A stretch of 64,000 nt of DNA from assembly GCA_947000775.1 (NCBI GenBank), contig CAMQGK010000565.1:10520001-10584000 (forward strand), given 5' to 3'. Origin of the DNA: Pterois miles (lineage: Eukaryota > Chordata > Actinopteri > Perciformes > Scorpaenidae). Both the position numbers and the translations under genes were made by a program. Position 1 is the first letter of the stretch; each line of letters begins with the position of its first letter. Below the pieces are notes generated by a model. The model saw nothing but the letters and a program-made list of their open reading frames with translations. It was not told the origin of the DNA and made no database searches. Of this stretch, positions 46,466-59,796 are shown piece after piece.

Positions 46466-49420
46466 GAATAATAAAAGACAACGTAATAGTCCCTCATCAT
46501 CAACATGCATTTGCACAACGTTACCATCTCATTCCCCCGACAATTCCTGAGTCCCAAACTTTTCTGTAAGACATCTGTGAAAAAGAAATAGTGAAAAATG
46601 CTCCTCACACATTCCCTGAGGTGATATCTTTGAATTGTGCCCAACAAACCAAAACCCAAAGATACTCAGTTTAATGTCACTACTACCATCACTAGACACT
46701 TGAGAGGCTTCATTCAAATTTAAATGAATCCAAGACATGAATGTGTGAGTCTTTTGCTGCTGTGTTTTTTTAGAGTTATTGCTGTCTTTACTGGCTGTCA
46801 CTGGCATGACTTCCTGTATGTTTATTATACCTGGCAACGTGCTTATTCACATCCTGACCTCTTCAATCCCATAATAACATGTGCAGTTATTGTTGCTTTG
46901 TCTCGCTGATGCAGATTGCGATATGCTGCGTTGTTGCCGTCCTGAATCTGTCAGTGCAGATGAGACGTGGAGCCACACACAGGAGCCTTTAGCTCAGCTG
47001 TTACTCATCAGTCGTCTCCCGCCGTCATCCGACATGTCGTCTTCAGACGTCGCTTCACGCTGAGACGGAGCGGCTGAACCCCATCGGCTTGTCTGTGTAC
47101 ATAAAAATCAAACGCGCCTCATTGTAAATACAGTTATGTCACATACAGCAGCGAGTCAGAAGAAATCCTCCTCTTGATGCTCTCACCCTTCATCTAATCT
47201 GCTCTGTTACCCCTGACAACCATCACCGACTGTAACACGACTGCATATCTCAGCGGTGAACATTCAGCCGACAGATTTACGCACAACTGTTGGTGATTTG
47301 TAAGTTTGAAAGTTCAAAGTTTGAAAGTGTAACGTGCTCGCTGCCATCAGGTCTGAAGATAATCCAGCTGCACATTCAGGAACATGTTTGCATCCAGTGA
47401 TGATGATGATGACGATGATGATGGAGCAGTGATTGAAACTGATTTCATGCAAGTGGTTTGGTAAACATCTGAGCACAGGGGTTCAAGATAGGGCTCAAAA
47501 ATAGACACTAAATTTAGCATGAAGGTCTTTGTAATAATTGTTAGTTAATAAATAATAAGGTACTAATAAGTCCTGATTAGCTGCTTATTAACATTATTAT
47601 GTGTTAAGACTACAATACAAGTGTTAATAATAGCATCACGTTTACTGTTAGATTATAAGACATTTATAAGCACTTATAAGAAATAGTTTATAGACAACAA
47701 TGTTAATAAAATCCTTATAATATAATAATAGCTTTAATAATAGAGTTTAACTAACTCGTCTACTGTGTTGTTACTACATTTTTTGCTGCTTTATTAAGAT
47801 TAATATGTACTTTATCACGCAATTATGTCTCACAGAATTGACTCTATCTGATTCATGTACATAAACACTAATTTGCTTTTGTCCGTGACGCTCAGCGCGT
47901 GACACGCGTGTTGACTTACTTTCCAGTCTTTTCAAAATAAAACTATTCAGTTAGATCAACTTTGTTGAGTTTAGATAACAAAAAGACTTAGTTAGCTTCA
48001 GGAAAAGATTTGAATTACACATGAAGTGCTGTAACTGAAGCGTGGAAGTTACGTGACAAATAAATCAACATAACTTACGATAGTTAATAAATCCTTTATT
48101 ATGCACTAATTAACAGTTAGCTATGCTTTTTGCAGCTCCCACATCTGGACAACCAGCTAGCCAGCCAACCAAGCAGCTGACTAACCAACCCATCTTCCTG
48201 CAGTCCCACAAACCAGGCAACCAGCTCTGACGGAAGCCAGCTCAGTGGAGTCTCAACAAAATGAAGGTGACTTAATAAAGTGTCTTTTCATTTATGTGCC
48301 ATTAAATTAAAACCTGCAATTTTGAACATCACAACTGGTGATTTTATCAACGGCGAGCTAAATTCGTGCAAAATATTTACTTGGTAGCAGCACTTGGTGA
48401 CGATTAGATGAACTACAGCTCCTGGTTGTGACAATAAATTAACAAATGATGCATCTCATTTAAGAAATAAATGATACTGTCTTGAATTTCACAATCAGCT
48501 AGAAGTGATCTGTTAACTGTGTATCATCTGTGCTGTACTTCCTCTAATCTGAGTCAGATTTGAAGTGCAGCTGCAAACACAAAATGCAAAGTGATCGCCG
48601 CGGCATTCCCTTCTCCTTTTGGTGACTTTCAAGTGACACTTTAATGCTGCCACAACAAAACAGAGACATCAAAATATTTATCAGCAGGAATAATGGAAAA
48701 ATAAATGGGCAGCGCCGCCGCTCAGAGTGACACTTCAATAACTCCTCTGTTGGAGAAGAAAAAAAAAAAAAAACAGAGCCAAACAAATGCTGGAAATTCA
48801 ATTTGGAGTGTCAAAATAGTTCTGCAGCCCTCGACTGACACAAAGGGAAACTGTAGCGGTTCAGGGAGAAATGAGAGGACAGCCAAAGTCCTGCAGCTTC
48901 TCAAGGACACCGAGGCTCCGATCAGACAATCACATGATGGATCCATTAGGATGGATTTTCTGTTCATTGCTCCAGGAGAACCTCAGAGCTCAGTGCAAAT
49001 AATACATCCATAAAACAAACATCTGAGGGTAACTGTTCTAAAATGTGATGTATTTTACATTCATGTCGACCATTTAACAAATCAGACCGTTAGGGCTTTT
49101 TTTATACGCTGTAGTTTGTCTTATATGAGCTGAATCAAAGTATATTGAAGGTGCAGATCAGCGTTTGAGCTCAAATGAAAGTGCCAGTAATTTAAGCACA
49201 CATGCAGCGTGTCTGGATGCTGATTCTGCAAATGAATTATCAATTTGAGGATACACTGTAAATTACTACCTAACAAAATTCAAGTGCACTAATTAAAAAT
49301 GAAGTGCTCCAAATGCCTCATTCATGGATGGAAGATCTTAAAAGTGTTTTCTTGTAAACAAACACAAGTTCTGTTTACATTCAGTGTTTCTTAACAAAAA
49401 CTCATTAGGCCTTTCCCAAA
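46466..49420. other. Non-coding sequence; TAATAA-rich repeat patch at 47510-47760
   Basis: About 47398-47425 is a short (GAT)n tract. About 47510-47760 is a dispersed TTAGTTAATAAATAATAAGG-type repeat seen widely in fish. At 48560-48960 the sequence is repeat-free and mildly GC-rich and might be conserved. No exon is supported. Confidence 0.4.
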
Positions 49421-49421
49421 T

Positions 49422-49495
49422 CGACTCCTCTCCTCGACTCCTCTCCTCGACTCCTCTCCTCGACTCCTCTCCTCGACTCCTCTCCTCTCGTCTTA
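49422..49495. repeat. 13-bp minisatellite (TCGACTCCTCTCC)n
   Basis: Five copies of a pyrimidine-rich TCGACTCCTCTCC unit. A related purine-rich stretch at 50390-50420 (GGAGGAGAGAGGAGATGAGG) is roughly its complement. Frames encoding RGEESRRGVEE on the minus strand are by-products. Confidence 0.85.
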
Positions 49496-51289
49496 GTCCC
49501 GCCCATGGGAGATGCGAGCAGAGGAGGCGAGGAAGAGACACAAGGAGAGAGGAATTGAGGACAAAAGATTTTTAAAGAAATTAGATGTTTTTTCCTCTGA
49601 AGCGTCACGTAAAGCGACGTCTGTTTCTCACGACAGCAGCAGCTGATCACAGCTGGATCAGCTGTCAGTTGGCTTTAACAGCTGTTTACGTCTGAACTGT
49701 ATGACTACTAAAGACACACAGTTATCGGTGTTTTCTCTCTGTAGCCTGTTACTTGTTCAACAAACACCTCCACATGAATAACAGCCTGCAGTCCTGCTTA
49801 GAGGCTCAGGGACCATTTCTACTGGCACAAAGCCTTTTTCTTAGTTATTCATTATTAGTGTCTGTGGTTATTCATATTCTGACACTACAAATGATTTATT
49901 AGGCTAAATGTTTGCAGGAATATTGAAATGATGTGACTCATATCAAACCTGATGCTCAGGAATTAACAGCCTCATATGCCACTGGTGGAAATGATGATAA
50001 ATGATGCAAAACATGTAAAAGATAAACCCAGGTCTTACAGTAAATACCTCTTTCAGTCGGTGTGTGAAGGAGAGATACTGCAGGTGCTTCTGCTGCTGGA
50101 ACACTTCACCATCTACAAGCTCTGTTTGTTATTCAGATTTTAACTAGATGGTGAATCAGAAGACAGAAAATAAAACTGTTAATCTGTGATCTGTCTCAGA
50201 GATATTCAGTCCAGTCAGTAACTGATATCTGATAAGGGGGCGTGTCAGTTGGTAAAAACTTCTGTGAAGGATACACCAGTGTAACCGTGCTTATGGCTCC
50301 TCCGGCGAAGCCTCCTCGCTCCTCCAGTTGTAGTTTAGTAAATGGGAACTCCTCCAAGACGGAGCGCTGAGGTCGATTTCTGGGTCACATGCTGGAGGAG
50401 AGAGGAGATGAGGAGGCAAAAAATCAGGAAGGTCTAACAAACGTTATTGAAAGTATTTCCTTTCATTTATTTTTTGAACATTTTGAAACCTGCATTGCTT
50501 GCATCTATTGATTACTCGCTAGCAGTCTTCTTCTGCTGGTGTGTTGCATGTTTCTTTGCGTGCTATCCCCACCTGCATATCAGAGGAATAGTATGAAACC
50601 ACTGGTACAGATAAATATTGCACCAATGTAAAAGCATTGCCTCCACAGGGTATATTTATTCTGGACTTAAAAACAAAAATATGTCACAATTAAATCTGCA
50701 ATAGGCAGATTGTTTTTGGCATCATTGGGCACAAAAATTCCACAATAACCTTTCAGCATTTCGTAATGCAAGTCGACTTCTGCACCTCCTCATGGCTCTG
50801 TTTTCAGACTTTAACAAATCTAGTCTGTGACGGGAGACTTTGGCCAATCACGGGTCATTTCAAAGAGAGAGCGTTCCTATTGGCTGTTCATTCACAGAGG
50901 CATCTGTGTTCTCATTTTACAGCTAAACAGTAACTACAAGATGTTTCTGAGAACATCTGAGGAGAGAAATAGTCATTATAGTAACAGAGTATGGATTCAT
51001 ATTTGATCAGTTTGACCGTATGGTCGGAGTTCAGAGTGATTGACAGCTGCTCAGAGATGGCAGAGACTCCAGATCGGCTCTAATTGGTTGTATTCCTCTC
51101 AGAAAGCTGGAAGATGCCATTAGGAGCACTGGTGGACACAGAGATACATGATTTCTTTCACATGATTTGTCTCATTAACTACTGTCAGGATATAGTGACC
51201 CTCATATTTGTTCCATTTCTACCCACTGCTGCTTTAACTTACTAATGACCATTCAGAGTACATGCTGATTGCTTGATATACGAAGGACA
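49496..51289. other. Non-coding sequence, nothing recognised
   Basis: No gene, tandem array or named transposon is identified. Confidence 0.4.
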
Positions 51290-51925
51290 GTCACATGTAC
51301 ACAGACAGACAGACAGACAGACAGAGATGCTTTCATTTATAGTTAGATGATGCTGCTACAGTGCCACCTGTGCCAAATGGCACCAAATTTGCCATGGTCA
51401 CTCAGACATTACAGTATATCTACACTTAGTATAAAGAGTTCAGTGGACATGACATTTTTTGTAATATAAGCCCTGCCCAAAGCATTTGAGTTAACTTTGA
51501 GGGGCAGCTATAGCAAAACTGTGTTAAAAATCAAGAATCTGAAAAAGTGACTATGTCCAGCTTGGTCCAGAGATCTTCTGTACCAAATTTGGGGATGATT
51601 GCTCAAAATGTGCAGGAGGAGCAGCAAAAACTCAGATTTGGCCACAATTCAAAATGCCGGAAAATCAATCTAGATGTAAATTTGCGTCGCTTATATGTAT
51701 AGATTTGTCTGCACCCACAGGTTAGAGGATTAAATAGTTTTTTAGATTTATGGTTAAAAGTTATTGGCTCCAAAACATAAAGTTCATTGTCATAGCGTCA
51801 TATCATTTGACACGGCACTCCCTTGAGACCCCAGCAATACAACGTTAAGTCGACCGGATGACCGGTTCTCTAGAGATACAAAGGACATCCAGACAGACAG
51901 AGATTACTCGCTCCATAGTTAGATA
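51290..51925 (+). mobile_element. Dispersed element bounded by CAGACAGACAGAGAT words (LINE-like tail)
   Basis: ACAGACAGACAGACAGACAG followed by ATAGTTAGATGA opens the segment, and ACAGACAGAGATTACTCGCT followed by ATAGTTAGATAA closes it. Between them CAAATGGCACCAAATTTG, GTACCAAATTTGGGGATGAT and AGATGTAAATTTGCGTCGCT are familiar from teleost dispersed repeats. Coding is not seen. The LINE-like label rests on the tail style only. Confidence 0.4.
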
Positions 51926-53420
51926 ACTGGCCTTCCACCTGCTGGTCTGACTGGACTCTGCTTGGACTCTGAACAGTGGTGAACAGTCTGCAGGTTCCCT
52001 CTCTTTTCTGTCCAAGCTGCTGATTTAAAAATGAACAGAGAAACCATCTGAACCTCCTGCAGAGACAAATAATGAGCTCTGTAATTATACTGTAATTGTC
52101 TGTGGGTGGCTCAGAGTGTGTGTGGGTTTATTGATGCAGAGCATGTGTTCACAAGCGTGACAGTGTGTATTCATCTGTGTGCCTGTTCATGTTTCTGTTC
52201 AGAGGTTTAAGTCCTCTAGTTGTGTCCTTCAGTCCAGTTCACAGGAAACATTAAAAAGCTGGACGCATTATACATTATAATACCCTCTGCCTCCCATCCC
52301 AGATACAGGAGTACATAACTCATAAATATACTGTGCAGCCATGTGAATATACAGTATATCTGCAGAAATAATCAGATCAAGTCCTAAAGCCTTATTAATG
52401 CAGTAGAAGGAAAATAAAGGCAGCTTTATGTGTACAGCAGCTTTCTAACGAAGTTTAAAAACACAATAAAAAGCAGAAAATAACCCTTTAATGTTCCCAC
52501 TGAGACTAAAGCAATGTCTTTTTGTTTCTTGGTAATAATGACAAGAATCTCTGTTGTTTTTAAACAGACACCACAGTTTTTTTATATATATATATATAAG
52601 TTATGATTTACAACAGTTTCTGACTATGAATGCACATATTTCACTGAAGGCCTGTTTAAATTCACATTTAAATTTAGTATCTCAAGGCCACAAAAAACAT
52701 GTTTCAAGGATGTTTTGATAATTACCTTTTTATGTCACAGAATTAACGATTAGAAATGTTTTTTATTAAAACTTTTACAAAATTTAAAAAGATCTGAATA
52801 CCTGAGGACTGCTGTAAGGTTGAGACGTCTCTTCATGGTAAAAGTAAAATACAAATCATGCACAGTTATCATTGTAGTAATAAGTTAGTATACCAACATA
52901 TGTCAATTTGTCACCATGACATTAGTAGTATTGCCAGTGCTCGTGTTATTTCCATGTATTTACTCTATTACTTGGAAAACATCTCGGAAATGGTGAAAAA
53001 TCACTGGACAAAAATAAATAAATAAATAAATAAATAAATAAAACTAAACTAATTTTATAAAAAAAAATACAACTTTTTTAGTTTGTGACCAATGTTTGTT
53101 TACTTTATAAGATACTGAATGTTTAACTGGATGTTTTTAGCATAACGGACCTAAACCAAACAATAACTACTCAACCTGGATCAATCAGGTTGAGTAGTGA
53201 CTCAAAATGTGCTCGATAAATCAGTACAGTGGAAACGTCTCACAGAGATCACGGTTACAGTGATGAACTGCTTATAGTGATCAAAAAGTTTCCTATCCAA
53301 ACACTGTTTAAATAATTTGTTAAAAGTAAACAAGTAGTCTGCTTACAGTGTCTATTTTGGGTCTTTTCATACATGACAGCATATGGAAAAATATACTTTT
53401 ACTTTACTGCCTTGATATTT
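51926..53420. other. Non-coding sequence with an (AAAT)n tract
   Basis: An AT-rich stretch with TATATATATATATA at about 52584-52598 and (AAAT)n at about 53011-53044. CAACCTGGATCAATCAGGTTG near 53173 is a perfect short palindrome. No gene is recognised. Confidence 0.45.
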
Positions 53421-53800
53421 TGCGTCACAGACCGTCTGTTTTCTGGCGGTATACTGGAGGCTGGCGCTGTGTGCACATTGATATCGCAACAGGAAAAGGA
53501 AAGTCATTTCTGAACAAAAAACAAATATGCAGGAGGGAAAGCACCTGTGTTTGAGGCCGCCCTCGTTGAATGGATTGATTACGTCTGGTCACATGATGCC
53601 TACAAAGTAGCCGATCCTCAGCCGGCTCTGCAGCACACATGCAGACTGATGCCTGTCCTCTGTGACTTTATCGATATATTTAGCAAGTTTTCAGGCCCCT
53701 CTAGCGACTCTTTTTCAAAAAAGCGACTAGCGAGAAATCTAGCGACTCTTTCTGGTGTTATTGGAGACTTTTGGAGTCTGACATGAAAGCAGGTATCGTT
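53421..53800 (+). repeat. Transposon-like dispersed segment with TCTAGCGACT words
   Basis: TCTAGCGACTC occurs at 53699 and again at 53739, with GCGACTAGCGA between. The segment resembles a dispersed element of fish genomes, with a TTTCTGGTGTTATTGGAGAC stretch. The 79-codon frame at 53547-53786 lies across it and has no domain I can name, so I do not call a gene. Confidence 0.35.
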
Positions 53801-56239
53801 CTTACTCCTCTCAACGAGCTGCCGTGGACCCCTCCCCGTCCCAAAGCTCTCACAGTGGGCCCAGTCCTCATCAGCAGTCCCTCCTAGCTGCAGTCAGAGC
53901 AGGAGATGTTCACCCCTCCGCCTCCACACTGCAAATGAATTGTGTATGCACGAAGTCGCCGTTGGCTGGATGTAAATGTAAATTTTTTGTCTTCAATAAA
54001 TCACTGCACTAAATAAATCACTGCATTTGTCTCACACAGCCTCAGTCACTTACTCACCTCGTCCACTGTCTGTGAGCCTCTCTGTGACATACGCAAACAT
54101 CTAGCGGGTGAGATCATCACGTCTCAGTCAACAGAAGAAAGTTCATTTGTAGTAAACAAATTTAGGATGCGTTTTACTCACTTTTTGTCTCTCCCACGAT
54201 GTTACCTGTCTCTCCTACAGCGTCCATTACAATTTCAAGTATATGGCCAATTATGCAAATTAAGTGATGATGTCATTCAGCGACTTTTAGGACAGCCAAT
54301 AGCTACTCTCCTGACTGAGGAGTTGGCACTGCGCCCGTCTCCCTCCACGCCACCGTCGTTCACGTTGACACTGCAGAACCCGCCAAAAACGGCAATGTCT
54401 TACCCTCAGTGAGAGAAAAGACAGAAGAACCGGCAGCGAGCCAGTAAATAGCGAAGCGGTCTGTTTCATTGTTTTGTATCATGTAATAAATATACAAATG
54501 TCAATCAGATGGTGATCTGCATGAGAAATGATGCACAGCAACAAAAATTCATTTACAATAATCATCATTTTAAATTGATGAATTTGACCCGGACAGACGT
54601 GATCACTGTGAGTGGTTTCCCCTGCAGCCGACACAAAAACAGAAATGTGAAGCAGATACAACACAATTAAAAGTTGTATGTTGTCCCCAGTTCAATTAGG
54701 AAAAGAAGTGCAGTTGAGAAATGAATCAATCAGACATGCAGAGAACAGCAGAGTTTCCAATTCAAATGTGAAAGTGGCTTAAAAAAAGACACATTTTAAG
54801 TAGCCGGTTCTATTTGTGTGCAGCGTCTTAAAGCAGCTTCACCCTGTTTTGGTACTCGAGGCTCCAACGGTTCCAGTCAACTGTGAGATGGGGAACAAGA
54901 GGATTTCACTAAGTGCGTTTTGCTTTAGGTCAAGTCTTTCAGCCGTTCTTCTTCCACCGCCGTCTCAGTTGCTTGTTGTTGTTGTTGTGTGCTTCTTGTC
55001 AGCCTAGTGACAAAACTGACAGACTGAGGAGATGAACCCGATTTACACTCATAGCCATGATGTTGCTCTGGCTGCAGGAGCTGTTGAGATTAAGTGAGGC
55101 CCTGCTGGAGTAATAACAGCTGCTGGACATCTATATTTGTTCATACTTCAATATAATAACAGCCTGAGAACAGAGAAACCAAAGGAGTCAAATTCATATC
55201 TAACATATCAAATCAAAGACATAACTTGGTTTGATGAAAAAACAGATTTCTGTCAAAAATGAGTGAACTCTGTGCTTGTCTGAGGCGACTGAGGATGAGG
55301 CTGGTAATTTTAATGTAATGGAGAGCAGAGTTAAATGGGACTGCTCAGTAAAGTAAGCAACAAGCGCCTTGAGTAAATGTTCTTTGTGCCACTGAATATG
55401 GCTGCATGTGTTGGCTGGATGTGTGATGGTTATTGATGGGGAAACAGGCTGCAACTTTGGAGGATTGTGCGAATGCATGCAGAATCTAGCAGTCAATAAC
55501 TTCATACACACAGGCTCTTTTCCATCCTGTGGTTATAAATCAGGACTGTCATTAGTAGTAAAGTGGGTGCACCATCATCGTTCCTTTTGTTGCTGCTCTC
55601 ACAGGTGTTTTCGCAGCAGAAAGCCATTTTCAGTCCCAGGCGGCGGGATTCGCTGCAGAAAGCTGTGATTTCCCGTTTGTCCCCGGAGTGATGAAAGCAC
55701 TTTAGGAGTTTGTGTCTCGGGTTCAGAGCCTGTTGAAACTCCCTGAAGCGTTTCACATTTTCTGCCCCACTGGAGGAAAAACAGCAACTTCCCGTCGCTA
55801 CGTTAAAAAAACACCTCTGGAGCGCAACCAGTCATTTTACAGACAGAAAACATGAGAGTGCTGAGTCACTTTTATTCTCAAGGAGCAAACTTATGGAGGC
55901 AGTGTGTCACAAACTGCTGTGAAAACTCCAGTTGAGACAGTGGGAATAACAGTGGAATGTTAATATGCATGTAAACATAGTCAGTGAGTCAGAATCAAGG
56001 ATATCTGGTGATACTGATGAAGAATGATGATGATGGTCAAAAGCACCTACATGCAAAGAAATCTAACATTACAAATCGATGCAGGAGAACCAGAGATATC
56101 GTCGTCTTCATTCCAAAATACTTACACAATGCAATGTCGCCTGCAGCAGAGATGAGCTACAGATGTCTCACTTCTGTCCGTCCACACCTCCGGATCAATT
56201 TCATTTTCACTCAAGGCTGCTGATCAGACTTCACGGCAA
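53801..56239. other. Non-coding sequence; outer repeat patch near 55900-55980
   Basis: CCAGTTGAGACAGTGGGAAT and TGCATGTAAACATAGTCA near 55930-55982 belong to the repeat also seen around 12820-13345. The rest shows no exon or named repeat. Confidence 0.4.
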
Positions 56240-56379
56240 CACATTCTCCCTCCCACCTCGTCAAATACCGCCGTCAGAGCCCCTCGGCACTGGGGACGGA
56301 TGCACGCCGTCACCCTCTTGTGTTACTTTTGGATGGACCAGGCACGGTGTGTCGCTTTACACTTTAACAAGTGTATAGT

Positions 56380-56562
56380 CCATCCATCCATCCATCATCA
56401 ACGGCTTATCCCGTTAGGGGTCGCGGGGGGGCTGGAGCCGATCCCAGCTGGCATTGGGCGAAGGCGGGTTCACCCTGGACAGGTCGCCAGTCCATCGCAG
56501 GGCACATAGAGACAGACAACATAGAGACAGACAACCATTCACGCTCACATTCACACCTACGG
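56380..56562 (-). mobile_element. tRNA-derived SINE, 3' part (split copy)
   Basis: (CATC)n tail complement and body up to TTCACACCTACGG. It continues at 59797 after the LTR element. The left flank ends ACAAGTGTATAGT. The matching CAAGTGTACAGT follows the SINE head at 59989, giving a target-site duplication of about 12 bp for the SINE. Confidence 0.88.
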
Positions 56563-59500
56563 TATAGGGGGCGAGGGGACTAGAGATGAGGAGGGGAGGA
56601 AAAAAGGATAAAACGGAGGTGAAAAAAGGAGAGGAGGAAAAGAGTTAGGGGGTAGAGGAAAGTAAAAAAAAAGGGGTAAAACAAGGGGAAAACGAGAAAT
56701 GCGGACGCACTAAACAGTTAAAGAGAACTGGAAGGAGGAAAAGGGAGGACAATAAATAGTGAGGGAGGTGGATAACTAAAAGGTGAAAAATAGGAGGGGA
56801 GAGATAGAGAGGGACTAGGATGATAAAGAGGGAGGAGGGAACGGAAGGAGGAGACAAGAGGGAGGGAGGAAACGAACGAGAGGAGAGGGGAGAAAGCAAA
56901 AAAAAGGAGGCGCAAAATAAAAGAGCACGGAAACTATAAGATTAACATTTATACTTCCTGGAAGAACCCCCCTTGGGGGGGGGTCCGGCTGAGGCGCGCA
57001 GCGCTTATTAAAATCTCTTATAAGTTGGGGATCCATGAGTTTTTTGGGGAAACCCAGATCTCTGGTGTCCCCAGAGAGATATGTTACGCGGCGGCGAGAG
57101 GGTCTGGAGCGGCGAAAGGGGGGGGGGGGGAGGGGGGGGGTAGGACAGAGGGCTGGCGGTAGCAACAGGAATGGATGCAATAGACAGACCAAACTAAAGG
57201 GAAAAGGGCCGAAATACCTAGGAGAAAGTTTCTTTGGTAAATGGGGGGGATTGGGGGGGGAGAGAGAACATTGGGGGGGGGGGGGGGGGGGGGGGTGCGG
57301 GGTGGGGAAGGGATATTCTTAAAAGGGGGGCTTCAAAGGAGGGGGAGGGGGGGAGGGGGGAGGGGGGGGTAGGTAGAATGGAAGGGGAGACGAAGAAGAA
57401 GGACGGGGGTAAAAATGTAGAAGGGCGGGGGCTGGGGCAGCGGAGCGTCAGCATGGGGGGGGAAGGAAGACGCTCCAGTAAAGAGAAAACTCCTTCAGAA
57501 CGGAAAGATGGGCGGGACACAAGGGGAGAGGGCGGAAAAAGGGTTCACACGCTGGGAAGGTGGAGAGAATGAAATGAACATAGAGAAAGGACAGGGAGGG
57601 GAGAGGGGAAGAAAAGAGGAGGGGAGGGGCGATGAGGTAGGAGGGGAGAGGGGAGGGGGATGAGAAGGTTTCATGGGACAAGGACAGGTGAGACATACCT
57701 AGTGGGAAGTGGAGAGGGGGGGGGGGGGGGGAGGGGGAGGAGGAGGGAGAGAAGGAAAGAGGTGGGACAGGGGTTGAACTGGAAGGGAGGGACAGAGGAA
57801 GGAGGGATGGGGGAGGGCAGGGGGTACGAGAAAGTGGAGAGGGGGGGGGGGGTGGAGAGAAAGAAAGGTTAAAAAAAGGGCGGGGGTTTGCGGGGAGGGG
57901 AGGTTGGGGAGACGGAGGTGCCGAGCAGCGGGGGCGCAGGGATGGGAGGGGGAAAGGGGAAGGGGTGAGGAAGTTGAGAGAGAAAGACGGGGAGGAAAAG
58001 GGGGGGAGGAGGGAGGATGGGGGGAGTGAAGCGGTTGTGGAGGGGGACAGAGGCAGACGAAATTTGGGGAGGGGGGGGGGAATAGAAGAAAGGGAAAGGA
58101 AGGCGCATTGGGTTCGGGGTGGCAGTGGGGAGGGATGGGGGGGGAGTAGAAGAGGAAAGAGCTGTGGAAAGGATGTAGTAGAAGGGAAAGGGAGGAAAGG
58201 GGAATGGTGAACGGGGAGGGGAGAGAATTGGAGGTAAGAAAGAGAAGGGAGGGGTAGGGGGAAGGGAGGGGGGGCGAATGGAAGAGGGGTGGGGTGTGAG
58301 GGGGAAAGGTGGTAGGGGAGGGTGGAAATTGAGGAAGGTGGGTAAGGGGTGGGGTAGGAGTAGGGATAAGGTGGTGAGAGGAGGGGGGGGGTGGAGGGAG
58401 AGGTTGGGGGGAGAGAGGAGTACAGCCCGGGGGGGGGGAGAGGGATGGAAATAGGGGGGAGGAGGGAGGTGGGTGGGTGAAGATAGGTAGGGAGGGAGGA
58501 GGAAGGGAAGGGCAGGGGAGAGAAGGGAGGTAAGGAGGCGGGCTTGCAGACTGAGGTGAAGAGCTTAGGGGAGGGGGAAGAAGGAAAGTGTTTAGTGCTC
58601 CAGAATATGGGGGTGGAGGGGCAGGTAAAGGGGAGGGGAATAAAAAGTGAAAGGGGGCAGTGGGGAAAAGGTGAAAGGAGATGGCGAGAGATATAGAGAG
58701 GCTGAGACTGTAAGAGTATAGGGGGAGGCGTGGGGAGGACAGACGATGAGGGAGGGGGGGAAGGGAGGGGGGAGTAGAGGGGAGAGGAAGAGGGGAAAGA
58801 GAAGAGGCTCACGGATGGTGAGTAAGGAAGGGGAAGAAAGGCGGGGGCAAGAAGAGCGAGGGCGTGGGTGGGTGGGCAATGAGGGGAGGGGAGAGGAGAG
58901 GGGAAAGAGAGGAAGAACGCGAGGGGGGGGGGGTGGGGCGGGGAACGCGCCGCGTCTGTCCTCCATAGCGGGGGGGGAAGGGATGGGAGGGGGGAGGAGG
59001 CAGAGGGCGAGGAGGGGGAAAGGGAGAAAGGGCTAGGGCGGGGAGGGAGAGGGACCGATAGGGTGGGGGCGGGCACAAAGGGGGGGGGAGAGGGTAAAAA
59101 TCGAGAGAGAGTAAAAGTTTGAGTGTGCAATGGGGGAGCAGGGGGCGAGGAGAGGGGGGTATAAAAGCGGGGGGGGGAGGGGGAGAAAAGAAGGGAGCAA
59201 GAAAGGGGCGGAAGGGGGCGGGAGGGTGGGAGAGACAGGGGGGGAGGAGGGGGGGGGGGGGAAGAAGGGCGGTGGAGGAGGGTGGCGGGAGAGGTGGTTT
59301 TGGTTGGGGCGTTGGTTGGGTGGGGTGAGGCGGGTTTCGTTTTCTTCTTGGAGGGGGGGGCGTCCGGGTGGGTTGGGGGGTGTGTGATTGGGCTGGGGGG
59401 TTAGGGTGGATGGATAGGTGGAAAGGATTAGAGGGGGGTGGAAAATAGGCATTAAAAGGTGGGTAAAAGGGTGGGGAAGGTATCGGGGTAGGGAAAGAAA

Positions 59501-59796
59501 AAATAAGTGTGGAAAATGGAGGAAAAGAGAAATGGGGCTAAAGTTAAGGGGAGGAGGAAAAGGGAGGAATTTATATAGTGAGGGAGGGGTAACTATAAAG
59601 GTGAAAATAGGGAGGGGTGCGATGAGGGTGCTGTGATGATAATATGACGGGAGGGGTGTTACGTGAAGGAGGAGAAAGAGGGCAGGGAGTGAAGTGAACT
59701 GCAACGAGAGGAGAGGTTAGAATGCAAACAAAACAGGAAGTGCGAAAATAAAAGCATGCAACCGGAAACTATAAGATTAACATTTTACTTCCTGCA
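56563..59796 (-). mobile_element. Ty3/Gypsy chromovirus-like LTR element, mostly reading as a purine-rich tract
   Basis: The block is flanked by TACGG on both sides (56558-56562 and 59797-59801), a 5-bp target-site duplication. Two related terminal segments (56563-56960 and about 59381-59796) share GGAGGAAAAGGGAGGA, TAGTGAGGGAGG, GGAAACTATAAGATTAACAT and a CTTCCTG end. They act as long terminal repeats in minus orientation. Next to the left one, minus-strand residues MDPQLIRDFNKRC and PPPRGVLPG resemble the C-terminus of a chromodomain integrase, and AAGGGGGG is a candidate polypurine tract. The interior is about 2.4 kb, too short for full gag-pol. C and T are scarce on the + strand with many G runs, so no enzyme domain is readable. 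Long Pro/Ser/Leu frames here are not proteins. Confidence 0.7.

Noticed and set aside
57448..59130. A 560-codon open frame on the minus strand, Pro/Ser/Leu-rich
   Set aside because: It arises because the complementary strand is nearly all C and T, which rarely forms stop codons. It has no domain, and overlapping frames in the same block show the same low complexity.
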